DNA of 64,000 nt, from NCBI RefSeq assembly GCF_032854445.1, contig NC_088302.1:44492645-44556644 (forward strand), read 5' to 3'. Numbering within the stretch: the first letter of the stretch is position 1; every line of letters starts with the position of its first letter. Origin of the DNA: Liolophura sinensis. Lineage: Eukaryota; Mollusca; Polyplacophora; Chitonida; Chitonidae. Position numbers and translations under genes: made by a program. Below are positions 22,777 through 35,159 of the stretch, one piece after another. Below the pieces are notes generated by a model. That model searched no databases and had not been told where the DNA came from. It saw only the letters and a list, made by a program, of their open reading frames with translations.

Positions 22777-23972
22777 TCTTCTACATTGATTAAGGCTTAA
22801 AATATAACAAAGATTAACGACAACAATTAAAATGGTCCCACAAATTTGAATAAATATCGTTATGTAGAAAAATGTCTACATAAATTTGGAAGTTGTAAAC
22901 AATGATAGATAACGCTTGTTGTACAGTACCTAACAATATATAAAATATACTGTCCGTGGAATCAACAAGACTAAAAGGAGATAAAATGCTTCACAGCATT
23001 AGGATTGATACATGTGTAGAATGCCAATCGAAACATTTTACAAATATCACAGACGTAGCAATATAAACAACAATGGCAAATGTACAGGTAGCTCTGGAAA
23101 GGATGTATGTTTACATTATGTCAATAGGAAAACAAGACTGCTTATGGCACTGTAACAGTCATACATCTAGTATGTTATATCCGACTAATCATACATGTTT
23201 ATGACAGTGTTTTCGTCTTCCATATTCATATTACAATTGTCTGCTTTTACCCTGCGATTCTTCGATGTCTCCAAAACTTATATATGTGTATACACACCTC
23301 TCTAAATAATCCAACGCATCTGTGGCCTAATTTGAAATGAGTGGTGCTGATTTTCGGATATAACGTTTTAAGAGAAAGACCTTTAAAACGTACATTTGTA
23401 TGCAGCTAAAGGATAATTAATAGCCGAAGGCCACCCACGTGAGGTTGACTGGGACAGTTGTTTTTTTGTTACCGACATGATCAGTTTAACCGAGTCAACT
23501 TTAAACCGTGTGCATAAACGTACACAAGAATAAAAACGTGATATGCTAACAAAACTATAATGCTTATCATATCAACAAAAATATACGATACCTTCATGCT
23601 GCCATTTGTGATCTGTTCCATATCTTTACACTGATAATAAATAGTACAAAAAATGCCAATGGCGAGTAGAATGCACCGCCGTTTTGTTGTTGTCCGCGGT
23701 GCGGTACCATTCATGCGCTCTACCGTGTTTTATTTCACATTATGGACACAGACCCCCATTACAACTTCCGTTTTTCGGGAGCATGAATTACGAATGTAAT
23801 TCTGTGTATTTTAGGGTGTAAAGCCTTTTTTTGCTTGAAATTCTGGGCGACAGGACACAAGGAGATAGGCGGTGATAAGGCTGCGACTGACGTCCCTTTT
23901 TTGTTGCTAGGCACCCCTCCCAGCTGCCGGCATAGAAAGGGCCAGATTTTGACGGTCAATCTATGTCAAGAT

Positions 23973-23978
23973 TTTATT
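23973..23978 (-). terminator. Candidate poly(A) signal of BCL-2-like gene 1
   Basis: AATAAA on the minus strand, about 213 bases after the stop codon of the 24191-25380 gene. It is the nearest canonical hexamer. Confidence 0.45.
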
Positions 23979-24190
23979 GGTTTCTTTCTCACAGGCTGGG
24001 CCACGAAATGTTAGGGGCTGGAAAATTAATGGGGGTCTGTGACGTTATGCCTGCTGCACAAACTACATCGAGAGCAAACTAAATTTGGTAATATAACGAA
24101 CAGGATTCCAAAATGTGGAACACGTCTTTCTCTTGTTCGGATTTCGTTGACTGTTATCAATGCGACTGTCTGATCCACAATCTCCACCTG

Positions 24191-24310
24191 TTAACGGGAA
24201 GACACGACAGATAGCAAGGCACCAAATCCCACTGCCAACGCCAGATAACCAACAGACTTCAACTTCTGCTCCAAATCGTTGGCATCCACAAATACTGTCG
24301 TAATATTTTG
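24191..24310 (-). CDS. BCL-2-like gene 1, exon 2 (tail anchor)
   Basis: Acceptor TTCTTCTTTCAG|CAA, stop TAA at 24191-24193. It encodes 39 residues ending in GYLALAVGFGALLSVVSSR, a single hydrophobic stretch of tail-anchor length. The intron is 527 bases (24311-24837). Confidence 0.9.
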   Translation of the reverse strand, partial: QNITTVFVDANDLEQKLKSVGYLALAVGFGALLSVVSSR

Positions 24311-25380
24311 CTGAAAGAAGAAGAAGAGAATAACAAAATGATTGAACACATGTTCACACGAGAAGTGCTGTTGTATTTTACGTTCTTTAGTTTCACACAA
24401 ATGACATAAACGTATTAGTTACATGTGGAAGTTAACAATGTGCGTTATATGTCACGTGATTGAGGCGGATGTGAACTTTCCACTCTGACGAAATACACCT
24501 TCCTCAAGAGCCTGAATGCTACGGGTATCCTGATCAACATTGTATTGCTAAGCAAACAGGGCAGTGAGATACATTCGTTACAACACTATGTTGGTCCCTA
24601 TCCAAAGAACAACACACCTATACAGGTGGTTATTTCAAATGTTTCACAGTAAGATTGTATCAATACATTTTGATGATTTCAGCATCAATAATGACCAAGT
24701 TGATTTCTCACTTTCAGGTCGATATAGGGATAAAGGTTTGTCATACAAAAAATATGTAACATCATTATTGATTTTGACGCACGGCATATTCGCAGTGACC
24801 CGACCTCTATACTTCCACGTGAAGAATATACACTTACCCATCCCCCCTCTGACAATATCCAGCGGGCCATGCTCTCGTTGCAGAGGTATTCTCCAACTGA
24901 CCTGACCACTTTCACTCCTAGTGTCTCGTCTTGCTCTGAGGTACATCTCCTGGCCAGGTTAATGGCGAATACATAGGCGGCTACGATCCTTAGCCAGTGG
25001 ATTCGACCATCCTCAAACATGCTGTCCAGCACTGCGTTGACCACCTGCCGAGGGTCATTCCTCAAGGTAGCCATATCCATATCCCCCGTCAAGTCCGTGA
25101 ATCTCTTGCCTTCCGTTTCCATCACTTGTTTCACCAAAGTCTTCATGGTCAGACAGATCTTCTCTAGGGAAGAGTGAACGCTTATGTCGGCTGATTTCAC
25201 AAATTCCGATATAATATAGTCCGTAATAACTCTGCTATCTTCCCGCACTGCGTCTAGTCCTGTCCTGGCGCCATTTGGAGGTCGGGTGACAGGAAGTAGT
25301 CCGCAGAGGTTTCGATACCAAGACTGCGTGAAGGTTGACATAACACTATTGGCCGGCTGCGCGCTGGTCAGGTTGACCAT
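24191..25380 (-). CDS. BCL-2 family apoptosis regulator 1 (tail-anchored, altered BH1)
   Basis: Two coding exons (24838-25380, then 24191-24310) give 220 residues. BCL-2 family proteins control mitochondrial outer-membrane permeability through a helical fold with a BH groove. Seen here: an alpha-1-like helix (43-63), a BH3-region helix (TMKTLVKQVMETEGKRF, 78-94), BH1 (MFEDGRIHWLRIVAAYVFA, 121-139), BH2 (WILSEGGW, 174-181) and a hydrophobic tail (about 200-217) ending SSR, as in mitochondrial/ER tail anchors. The intron lies in phase 0 directly after the BH2 GGW, the classic position in BCL-2 genes. BH1 has HWLR where the family has NWGR, so the invariant Gly is Leu130. The BH3 region lacks Gly-Asp. 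An in-frame TGA about 45 bases upstream supports ATG 25380. Its closest relative here is the gene at 35043-40162. Pro-survival or pro-death activity cannot be read from the sequence. Confidence 0.9.
24838..25380 (-). CDS. BCL-2-like gene 1, exon 1
   Basis: Encodes residues 1-181, from ATG 25380 to GGATGG|GTAAGTG. The open frame runs 50 codons past the donor; that run-on is intronic. BH1 and BH2 are both here. Confidence 0.92.
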
Positions 25381-26221
25381 TTTCAGTTTGACCCTCGACA
25401 GGTGGGCAGTCGGACATTGTCACTGTACACTCTTGAATGCGGACATATTACAAATCCCCTCCTGACTCACTGCTGTCGTTTCCTCATGCTGTGTAAATAC
25501 AGGTAGATACAGACATCATTAACTTAATTTTATAGCCTACATGCAAAACCAAAACAACAACAACAAAAAAAACTCAACAGGCCTCATTACTTGACCGTAA
25601 TTCGGAGCTAACTATAGCGGAACGGGAACTGAGACACGTCAGTTTAAGTACAATACATCGACCAGGACAAACAGCATTGGTACTAACTATGTACACTTTG
25701 ACAGAGGTGAACTTACGTGGCACATGTATATTACCTGTGGACGGAGACTAGAGACCTGGTCACTGTGGTGAAAGCCTCTCATCGGCTTACAAGGAGTGCT
25801 GGAGTGAACAGGTATAGGTTTACCTGTCGTCATGTGACCCTCATGTTTTTAGGTCAGATTTTTTTACAGGTGACTGGGTTCAGTGTGAATAATAACTCGT
25901 GGTATATATGTATGTGTATACATTTTTATACACAGCACGTTGCCTTTATCAGACATCAGCACATATAAATACAATTAATCTATAGGTGTCGTACACTATA
26001 TGTGTCGTACACTATATATGTCGTACACACTGCCGGCCTATATATACTCTTGTATATGTAGGACTCGTATTCTAAATTGTACATCAATGTAAATGAATTA
26101 AACTGATAAAAATACAGAATAGAATATACACAAGGCTGTGTCAAGTCCGAATATATACAGAACTGTACACCTGACGTATTTTCATTTAAAACATGTATTT
26201 ATTGATTGATTGATTTCAGTC

Positions 26222-26385
26222 GTTATAGGTCATACGAGGTGCGAGTTCAAACCCGGCTTTGGATAGGGAATTTGTAGATTATTACCCCCTACACCCCCCC
26301 CCCCCCTCCTCTCGCAACACACACACGTAGGTCATACGAGGTGCGAGTTCAAACCCGGTTTTGGATAGGGAATTTGTACATCATT
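26222..26385 (+). repeat. Duplicated tRNA-like SINE segment
   Basis: GTCATACGAGGTGCGAGTTC followed by AAACCCGG occurs at 26227 and again at 26329, each followed by TTTGGATAGGGAATTTGTA. The two copies are about 102 bases apart and separated by a C-rich stretch. GAGTTCAAACCCG resembles a B box. Confidence 0.55.
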
Positions 26386-27257
26386 ATTTGCCACAAAACG
26401 TCGTGGAAATGGCAAGGATGAACAACAGACTACTTAGTCTTGCTCCGAATTACCATTAGCGAGAAAGGCTCCTCATGGCCAGAGATCGGTGTTTCATACC
26501 CAAGGTTTCCTCTAACCACAAACTAACTGACCACCATTGTATAAGAGAAAAAGAGCATGGCGTTAAAAAACAATCAAATAAATATAAAGGTATATAAATA
26601 TAAAGGTAAATAAATAAATGACTGATTGATTGATTGGGGTTTACTGCGAAAATATGATGATGCTCGGATGTAGATGTGGGGGAAATCAGGTGAATCCTTG
26701 GCGAAATCCACTGAATCTCACTGGGCTCACCAGCTTGGGAGTTGAACAAGCCATCTCTTGGTTATAAGTCTACGATTCTATCACTAGTCTAAAGGCAAAT
26801 TCCTTCCAGCCCGGACGTAGATAGCGCGTATATAATACCCTGCTACACATATCAGCTTTGAGTTTAAAAGTTACAGCCGAGTCTGTGAAAGCTTGAGTTC
26901 GACACGTGGCACTCTTGTTATACGAGCCGTTACTTGCGCCATAAGGCTTAACTGCAATATAGCCAGTAGAGGGGCTAGAACAGAATCCATGTGAAACTCA
27001 CACTCAATACAAAGTCGGATCTAGCGACTAAAAAGATTTTATTGTTAACGTACATCTGAAAGAAGATAGGTAAATCACCGGATGTCCTAATACCAAGCAG
27101 TTACCTATGTCTATTACCTCAAATCAGCTTTGATCAAATTTTACATTTATTCTTCAGAGGCTGAATAGAATGTACTCGCGTATACATACTGATCCTGAAA
27201 ATCAGTAAGAGAAAAGTTTTCTATAATAACCAGCCATATACCAAGAAAGAGTTTTGA

Positions 27258-27407
27258 ATTTAATTTATTTACTTGATTGGTATTTAACGCCGTACTCAAG
27301 AATATTTCATTTTTACGACGGCGGCCAGAATTATGGTGGGAGGAAACCGGGCAGAGCCCGGGGGAAACCCATGACCATCCGCAGGTTGCTGACTGACCTT
27401 GCCACGT
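27258..27407 (-). repeat. Main SINE, 3' half
   Basis: ATTTACTTGATTGGTATTTA, GTACTCAAGAATATTTCATT, then the GGGAGGAAACCGGGCAGAGC and ATCCGCAGGTTGCTG blocks on the reverse strand. The tRNA head is missing. Confidence 0.8.
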
Positions 27408-27569
27408 TCCATTTGGATTTAAGTCAAAAGGTCTGTCCGTTTATCCCACGTAACATGGTCACATTTCAAATCTATTTCCGGTTACGAATCATTACAACAT
27501 ATACAGACAAATGTGTTAATTATAATGAAAATATAATAAAGTTAAATGTATAATACATTACAACTTCAC

Positions 27570-27960
27570 TATGTCCAAGGCTAGACCTCACGCGGATAAT
27601 ACAGCACAAACCCCATCTTGCCCAAGACCGCACAAAAACAGCACAAATCCAATATATTGCCCCAAATCGCACGAGGAGAGTATACTGCACAAGCCAGATA
27701 CTGTTCGAGACAGCTCGTGGAGAATACAGCACAAGTTTACCTGATATTGCCTAAGACAGCACAAGGACACAATACAGCACAAACTCGATACTGTTCGAGA
27801 CAGCAGGAGGAGAATTACAGCACAAGTTTACCTGATATTGCCCAATACTGCACGAGATAATATACAGTACAAACCCCAGATATTGTCCAAAATCACACGA
27901 AGGGAGCACAACACAAACTCTATAGTGTCGAAGACAGAGAGAATGCAGTACAAACCCTAT
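27570..27960. repeat. Degenerate ~45-bp tandem array
   Basis: About eight units of the form (C/A)GATATTG-CC-AAGACAGCAC-A-GG-GAATACAGCACAA. Unit length varies from about 38 to 47. Both strands give open Gln/Thr- or Leu/Cys-rich frames purely from the repeat. Confidence 0.7.
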
Positions 27961-30756
27961 ATATATATACACAGCAAATCTGAATTCCTTACTGGCAGAC
28001 ATTCAGGAAACTTGAACCGTATCTACCGGAGTATACTCAAAGTTGTCGTAAATGTGCAGTTCACAACTATTAAATCTTACAATAACGGGCTGGATAATGA
28101 AAGTGCTATATATAATGTAAATGATCTATAATGTCGTCAATGATCATTTTGTGTAATATCGATATTTCTCTTAAAAAGATATTTTGAGGTGTGTTCGAGG
28201 ATTTTCGGAAATTATAATTTTCAGTATCAAAAGTCATATTTTATGGTTATTTTTGGGCGGGAGGTGGGGGGGGGGGGTGAAATTTTACGTCCAGTAATAA
28301 AAAGGCTATATTATTTGAAGAGACTATACAGGAGATTTTGACAAAAAATCGATCAGTGCAATTCCAAGAGAATTTTTGTTATAATTTAGAATAACCCCAA
28401 AGAATTACCTCTCTGTACCCGTGTAACCGTTCAAAATCGGTAATAAACTTCGTTTATAAGAAGGGCCGATTTATAACTCTTTCAAACTTTCATGTCTTTA
28501 GCATTTTAAAACCATAAAGTACAGGTACGAGTCTAATATTTGCTGAAAGGCAATAATTTGAAACTTGAGCTATTTGGGGTAAATAGAGAAAGTTGCGCTG
28601 TTCATGAACCTTTTTAATTACCATAGACTACTGGTGTTTTATTGATGGTTTAAGAATGTTTCATCAATGTGTCCGCGTTCAAGAGTTTACGGGTGGAGGA
28701 AACCTGTGAGAACCTGGAGGAAACGACCGCTCTTCGCTCGGTGGCCCTACTGTACCTGATGACAATAAAATCAATAGGGGGGAAATGATTTCATCACGAC
28801 GAGGCTTCGTTGCTCATTGCATGGCTAGATGATTTCCGGTGGAAGTTACATGTATATTGGCACCTAGGCGACATTTCAGGTACCCGTAGTATATCTGCCG
28901 AACTGAAGCCTGTTGGACAGATTTTGTTTAAATAACGTCCTGAGTGACACTATGGAATGTGCACTGACCGATATATTCTGTCATGTGCAAACACGTTTTA
29001 TTTTTCATACATCATACAAGTACTATAGATAAAAATAGTCCTTACAAAATCCCGACAGCGTCATTGAAAGTGCAATGTTAAGGGAACCTATATCAAATTT
29101 TATCTATATACTGATTGGTCAAAGTACAGTTGTAGCGTGGGAGGATATACACTTCACAACCTGAATGTATATATGTAGAAGCTAATGTTTTCAGAGTTAT
29201 CGTTCTTGCTTTGGATATGCACGCAGTCATATACAATGTATAGATCTGATTGTGAATGTCTCGAAATATGCACCTCGGTGCTTTATACTTTTATTTTATT
29301 TCGGGGTAAGGGGAACTGATCTGTGATACTAAATTAAAAACCGGTCGATAAATGACTTTATTCTCACATGCAGACAACGGACAGGGTCACGAATTTTCAA
29401 TGTCAATTAACAAAGTGCGCTCCAATGAAGACCATTGGCGAGATGGCCTGTTGGAAAATTGTCAACATTTTGCGAACCCTTTTTACGCAAAAATTTTCAG
29501 TCATAATCAGCTTAGTCTACTTTTTTCTTGTGGAACAAATGCATTTTATGTCTACAGTTTACCTTTCCCATATATTTCATGAAATACAGGGATACATTTA
29601 TATGGCCTACTCATGGGATTTTTGAGTCATTCGAATCTACACAACGCATATATACTAGTGTCCAGATCAACCTCCTTCGCATAGAAGAGATGAAAGACAC
29701 TAAAACTAAAACAGCGTTGTCTACATGATATATTACTGTAAAGATATAACGTGTCATGCGTTGAGGAGACGGGTTAGGTGAGAAACCACGGCATTTCTCC
29801 AAGAAGGCCTATCCGACAACACATCTTACACAAAAGCTGTCACCTTATTCGAACAGAAGCCATTACAATTTGATCGGCCAACGAGAGCGATCTATATGTT
29901 TTCACCTATATATAAATTATGTGGTTAGGTCCTCTCCAAGCATTCAGGCTCTGGAGGCAAACATGTATAAAAGCGATCAGCTTACACAATATTATAACAT
30001 CATAACTGGATATCACATTGTTTCACTTCGCGAAAATCACACACCAACGATTAACATATATAGAAGTTTATGTTAATCCTATGTAACCAAGTCACAAATA
30101 TTAGTTAATAACACACTTGTTTCCTGTTCTACAACATATGTATAGGTATATGTATACTGCATTTTCATGCTGAGCTAGATACACATGTAACTTTTATCCA
30201 AACAAATGCCCAGACAGTACAATTGGCACAGCTCAAAGCCTTCAACATATACATGTTACCACTCGCGGTCATAATCCACGAAACGTATTCAGCGTATATC
30301 CACGCCTATTATTGCAATACTTCCTTGTGCAACCTTCCTTGATCCAGTTATAAATTACTACTTCAACGAAATGTCGTCGCCCGCTACAACTGTCACCAAG
30401 CTCCATGCACGAACAGTGAAACCAGGATTTTTTGTCCTAGTCTTTGAAAGACAAGCATATCCACTCGACAACGATCTACTCCCCATAACTTCTTATTCTG
30501 CATACATGCAAGGTATACTAACATCAGCTGGGCTCTCACCTTTGAGCCGCACCACCTCACATCGCCTGAAACTTGTCGAGGTGAAGCTCGGGAAATCGTA
30601 GCGTTCACACGCGATCGAGGTATACAGTGTGTATAAACCTGTATAGCCTCATCTGGTAAAGGTGTAGGGCTATAGGGGACCAACAAAAGGATTTACTGAA
30701 TAATGTGACGTGCATCTCCATATGCTGACATCCTTTATTTGTGTTTGGTAGAGGGC

Positions 30757-30948
30757 TTATTTTATTTGACTGGGGATTTTGTGCCCTACCGGTTAGTCAT
30801 TTCACTTTTACAATGGCCGCAGGAAACCGGACCGAGCCAAAAGGAAACCAACGACCATGCTCAGGTTGCTGAAAGAACTTCAAACATACCACCAGAGAGG
30901 AAGCCAGCATGAGCTGGACTTGAACTCAGCGATCGTATTGATGAGCTC
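30757..30948 (-). repeat. Main SINE, diverged copy
   Basis: TTTTATTTGACTGGGGATTT, GCAGGAAACCGGACCGAGCC, CTCAGGTTGCTG and GAAGCCAGCATGAGCTGGAC match the reverse strand of the main SINE with many substitutions. It is an old copy. Confidence 0.7.
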
Positions 30949-31201
30949 CATACATGTCCTCTATGTTGCTTTCATACTGCCAATGATAGATTTTCACTCA
31001 CATTGACAAAAAAAAATGTTTTGTTTCATTTGGTCACGTTTGTATTCCATTTACCTTAGTTTACATTCATATATACCGTCACCCATTCATTTCACTTTCT
31101 AAGGATTAGCAACTTTTAGGAGTCATTTGATGGACTGTATAACTGACAGGAAAGGAAACCCTTATTCTCATGAATATATCCATATATTAGCATACACCCA
31201 A

Positions 31202-32397
31202 ACACTAAAAATTCATGTTAATTTTAACAGAAATTCTGTTGTCCGGTTGATGGAAGGATGTATTTTGTTATTGTAGCAATATTCTGTCAAATTAAACACA
31301 ATATCCTGTTAGTCTAATAGAATGTTTATGTTGAATTAATAGAATATGCGTGATGTATTTAAGGTGAACATAAAGCCTGCCACTGTATATACATTGAAAA
31401 AATTACGTAGGACAGTTATGACAGAAATGTATGTAAAAAAAATCTATAGGTTGAAAGCCCAGATCTTGAAAGTTCAGCATTGGGGATATGGTACTGACGG
31501 ACAATTCTCTTCGAATAGCCATGTTGTATAAGCCCTTACTTGGTCAATCATTAGCGCTAAAAGCGTCACGTGATAATTGGCTGTCAAGTCAAAAAGCCTA
31601 TTAGCTGTCGATTGTCGGTGTGGTTTCTTGTAGTGGATAGACAGATACACATTTTGGTGCATTTTGGACCACACATTTATGAGCAGGGAACCGAGAACGA
31701 CAGCTCGTGTCACAATGCGTACATGTTGCATGGCAGGATGCTGCAGTAACTTGTCAGGGTGAGCTAGTAAGAAAACCGCATCGGAAGAGTCACTGCTTGT
31801 AGAAAAATATTGTGACTTTGCATTATTTGTCCTTAGCAGTCAGATTTATTTGGAAAATATCTTCCCAAAATCTTAATTAAAGAGTCTAATATTAATCAGA
31901 AGGCCATGCTTTGTTCGGTAACTTTCCTTAAGTCGGTACAGCCAGCAAGGGCAAATGCTTACACCCAGTTATCAATCAGAAGGTCCTGCTATGTTTGGTA
32001 AATTCCTTGAAACCGGTAGAGTTAGCTCGGGCAAATACTTGCACCCATGCAGACGAGGACGCGCAGGACCGCCAAAAACACGACGCCTGTATCCACGAAT
32101 ATCGCCCTAATCGAGCGACAAACTACAACATCGGCCCTTTGAACACAGAACAAAGCTGATACTCTTTGGTTTGGATACCAGGGCTTTCTGTTTGTATTTT
32201 CTCATTGTCACATTCTTCAATACCGGTTGTACGCGATGGCTCCTGGGTTTTGTGGACGTCACTTTAAGATAGCTACAGCATGGCAAAATGGCGATTAATT
32301 CAGCTTTATTGGCTGACTTTATGTTCACTTAAAGAATACATTCTTGCACCCAGACAACAAACTTTCTCTCAAAATTGACACTAATTTTTTTTAGTGT
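31202..32397. mobile_element. Candidate 1.2-kb nonautonomous element with inverted ends
   Basis: The left end ACACTAAAAATTCATGTTAA then TTCTGTTGTCCGGTTGATGG is matched by the minus-strand right end ACACTAAAAAAAATTAGTGT then TTGTTGTCTGGGTGCAAGAA. The same end motif heads the MITE at 2803-3057. The interior has no recognised coding sequence. It could instead be two solo ends of separate insertions. Confidence 0.4.
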
Positions 32398-33779
32398 ACA
32401 CAGCATACTCACTCTGAGGAAATTGTCATTGGTATATGTATATGAATCGTGAAACATTTCAGCTACTTCTCGTTTATGTAGAGATAGAATTTATCAGTGC
32501 TCTAAGAAATGCATTTACCTTTACCCTCCACAGGGTAGTTGTTTTATATACGATATCATATATAATGCAACAAAACGGTACACTACTGGGCCAATTATTG
32601 GAAATTACTAAGGAATTATGAATTGAGATTTTGCCTTGGAGTCATACATGGCATTTACATTAACACCCCTAATCTTTTTTTTAACCAACTCCGCACTTTC
32701 CTCCGACGATACTCTGTTTTTATTTGTCTTGATCATGAGTTAACACCAGCCTACTGCTGCCGTTTTGTGACAAAATGCGAAATGAGACATTTGGTTGACA
32801 AAAAGGTCATTTTAGCACTTTAAAAAGCTTTATCATTTTTCTAAAAAGAACAAATAAACGGAAAAACAGGAATCTCGGTCTGTCTACATATAATTACAGG
32901 TCTCTAACACGATTCCACAACCGTTCCCCCAATCAACTTCATGGTTGTCGGCTACGTGTAGCCTACGCGTGAGGACCCAAGGAAGTACGGTCGCAAACTA
33001 GGCAATGATGTCACAAATATTTAAACGGGTGTTACATTCGTCTTGCTGGGTTTTGCACAAAACCTACATGCAAAAGGGCGACTAAATTTGTAAAGAAACC
33101 AAACTGTACATTCTTTAAAGTTAGACTTCGAATAGTGACTTCGGCATGTTGAATTCATACAAAACGCTACATTCTTCAGACCCTTAAAAGGACTTTGTGA
33201 CAATAAACTAGTTTCTCACGTTTTCAATCAGCATTGCAATAGTTACTCTGATAACTGGGAAAAAATCTCATGCCTGTTAGCTAATATAAATGTAGATATT
33301 GAACTCTGAGTATTCTTATTCTTTTAGCTCTAAATTAACCACTTTGAATTGCTGATATTAAAGTTTCATTTAAAACTTAACATATAGGCCTACCGTCTAC
33401 AGATGTTACAATGTTGTCGACTGAAAATGTACAACCTATGCCTAATACTCAATACAAGACTCAAGAGTTTTCATGAACTCGGCCTTAATTCTGTAAGGGT
33501 TGAGGTGCTGTCTAGGCCCAGAAACTTATGGTTTGGAATAGTCGATCCCCAATTCAACATCACCTTTCTAGGAAGTGATAAGGCAGAAAAGATGAAACAA
33601 TTTAATCAGACTTAAATTTGGCAGCAAAGCTACCAAAGAGCTTGCCTGAATTCGAAACTTGAGCCCAATACTAGTCAAATCCTAAATTGGGTAATTTGCG
33701 GTAATTAATATGCACAGAGCAACCGCACTGGAACATCCACCTTGCGTCATTTAGCTTTAAACGCATGTATACATCAGGT

Positions 33780-34066
33780 CAATGCGTGCTGTACTGTTTG
33801 AGACGCCAACTCTTAACATTTTGTTGAACATTGATTCTAATACACGATCCACTAAGGCTACCCTGAGCTCAATTAAATGCAGTACTTTTTGAGATACTAC
33901 CCCTAACATTTTGTTTATCGTTGGTTTTAATACACAATACACTAAGCCAGGCAATTAAGTAATTTATCATATTTAATATGTGCTCTACACATGTGAGAAC
34001 CCTGAGATCAATACATCCAGTACTTTTTGAGATACCACCCCTAACATTTTGTTTAACACTGCTTTC
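33780..34066. repeat. Locally duplicated segment
   Basis: GTACTTTTTGAGATACTACC with CCCTAACATTTTGTTT occurs near 33882 and 34020, and a diverged copy lies near 33788. The spacings are about 94 and 136 bases. A weak relative is near 60385. Its nature is unknown. Confidence 0.5.
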
Positions 34067-34344
34067 GGGGCCTCTGTGGCTCAGTTGGTTAATGCGCTAG
34101 CGCAGCGTAATGACCCAGGAGCCTCTCACCAATGCGGTCGCTGTGAGTTCAAGTCCAGCTCATGCTGGCTTTCTCTCCAGCCGTATGTGAGAAGGTCTGT
34201 CAGCTACCTGCGGATGGTCGTGGGTTTCCCCCGGGCTGTGCCCGGTTTCCACCCACCATAATGCTGGCTGCCGTCGTATAAGTGAAATATTCTTGAGTAC
34301 GGCGTAAAACACCAATCCAAAAAAAAAAAAGAAAAAAAAAAAAA
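34067..34344 (+). mobile_element. Full-length main SINE with target-site duplication
   Basis: The tRNA-derived head (GTGGCTCAGTTGGTTAATGC A box, GAGTTCAAGTCC B box) is followed by the CCTGCGGATGGTCGTGGG body, the AAGTGAAATATTCTTGAGTA tail and an A-rich end. A perfect 12-base duplication, AACACTGCTTTC, flanks it at 34055-34066 and 34343-34354. This is direct evidence of LINE-type retroposition. It lies about 0.5 kb beyond the poly(A) signal of BCL-2-like gene 2. Confidence 0.92.
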
Positions 34345-34816
34345 CACTGCTTTCCTTGTTATAGGATCCTGATGCCGGCAGTCAGGGTACGACATAAGCA
34401 AAGCATGTTCTTTGTTGAGCGAGGCAATAAACTGATTTGTAATCACATTTTTGGCTGGATAAACAAAGGATTTTTATTTTCATAGCCAGTAATACAGGCT
34501 TGTTACAGATTCAAATTAAACAATGGCAACCCTGTGCATGTGCTCAGCATGTTGCAATGGAGGTCAGAGGACAATTGATTGTCAAAACTATTTTATACCT
34601 ATAAGCCTGAAATGAAGATATCATAAATTGTTCAGATGAATAAACACAAACAGAATACAAGCCATGACTTTCACAAAGTACAAAAAAAAAATTAGTCCAT
34701 ACAGCTGATAGTGTCATACTATAGTTAAAACATGAGGTATCCTTTTTATCACTGCTGAACTAATCAGTATTTTTTTATCACACACTCATTCATGAGAACT
34801 AGCTTTTTAATCATTA

Positions 34817-34822
34817 TTTATT
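34817..34822 (-). terminator. Candidate poly(A) signal of BCL-2-like gene 2
   Basis: Minus-strand AATAAA, 221 bases past the stop codon of the Mcl-1-like gene. Confidence 0.5.
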
Positions 34823-35042
34823 GCATCCATCCCTTTTGCTATGTACAAGTTCACGTACCAAAAAGTATACAAAATAGAAAGGCAGGCTGTCCACTTTAGA
34901 ACACTGTTCAATACCAAGAAATTATTTACATAACACAATCAGCTGTGGAGTAAAGAAAATCTGTAACTGTGAAGCAAATAGCCTTGTTTAAATTTCAGAG
35001 ATATTAATCCAGTTAATGGATTATGAATCTGTTGGTCCGTAA

Positions 35043-35159
35043 TTATCTTGCAGCGACGACAGTGGCCAGAGCTCCAAGTCCGACTGCTGTATACACAAGA
35101 CCCTTCCAAAATTTCTCATCCTGAACTCCCTGCTCAGGAAAATAGTTTGCAAAGGCCTC
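35043..35159 (-). CDS. BCL-2-like gene 2, exon 2 (tail anchor)
   Basis: Acceptor GTTTCATTATAG|GAG, stop TAA 35043-35045, 38 residues. EAFANYFPEQ continues the BH2 region, and FWKGLVYTAVGLGALATVVA is the membrane anchor, ending AAR. It resembles the tail of gene 1 (LAVGFGALLSVVSSR). Confidence 0.92.
   Translation of the reverse strand, partial: EAFANYFPEQGVQDEKFWKGLVYTAVGLGALATVVAAR

Larger units (their letters stand above)
17190..24190. other. Intergenic; GT-rich repeat, tandem repeat, palindrome
   Basis: After the GH13 stop comes a degenerate run of GTGTTATGTGTGTTAAGTTA-like units (17390-17560). A possible poly(A) signal AATAAA is at 18545-18550, far from the stop. A 72-bp tandem repeat and an imperfect palindrome are listed separately. 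No protein-like frame was recognised. Confidence 0.55.
25430..34816. other. Intergenic region between the two BCL-2-like genes
   Basis: No coding exon recognised. Content includes a duplicated tRNA-like segment at 26227 and 26329 (GAGGTGCGAGTTCAAACCCG), main-SINE copies, a degenerate 45-bp array, a MITE with inverted ends and a SINE with clean target-site duplications. Short open frames, such as the 76-codon ATG frame at 30371-30601, have no recognisable domain. Confidence 0.55.

Noticed and set aside
24564-24946. Overlapping frames on both strands at the first BCL-2-like gene
   Set aside because: Shadows of the coding exon or run-on past its donor into the intron.
30371-30601. 76-codon ATG frame
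   Set aside because: No recognisable domain, no repeat of the frame elsewhere, no convincing promoter or splice context. A real small gene cannot be excluded.
34067-34140. tRNA-like sequence
   Set aside because: Only the head of a SINE; flanked by target-site duplications and followed by the SINE body, so not a tRNA gene.
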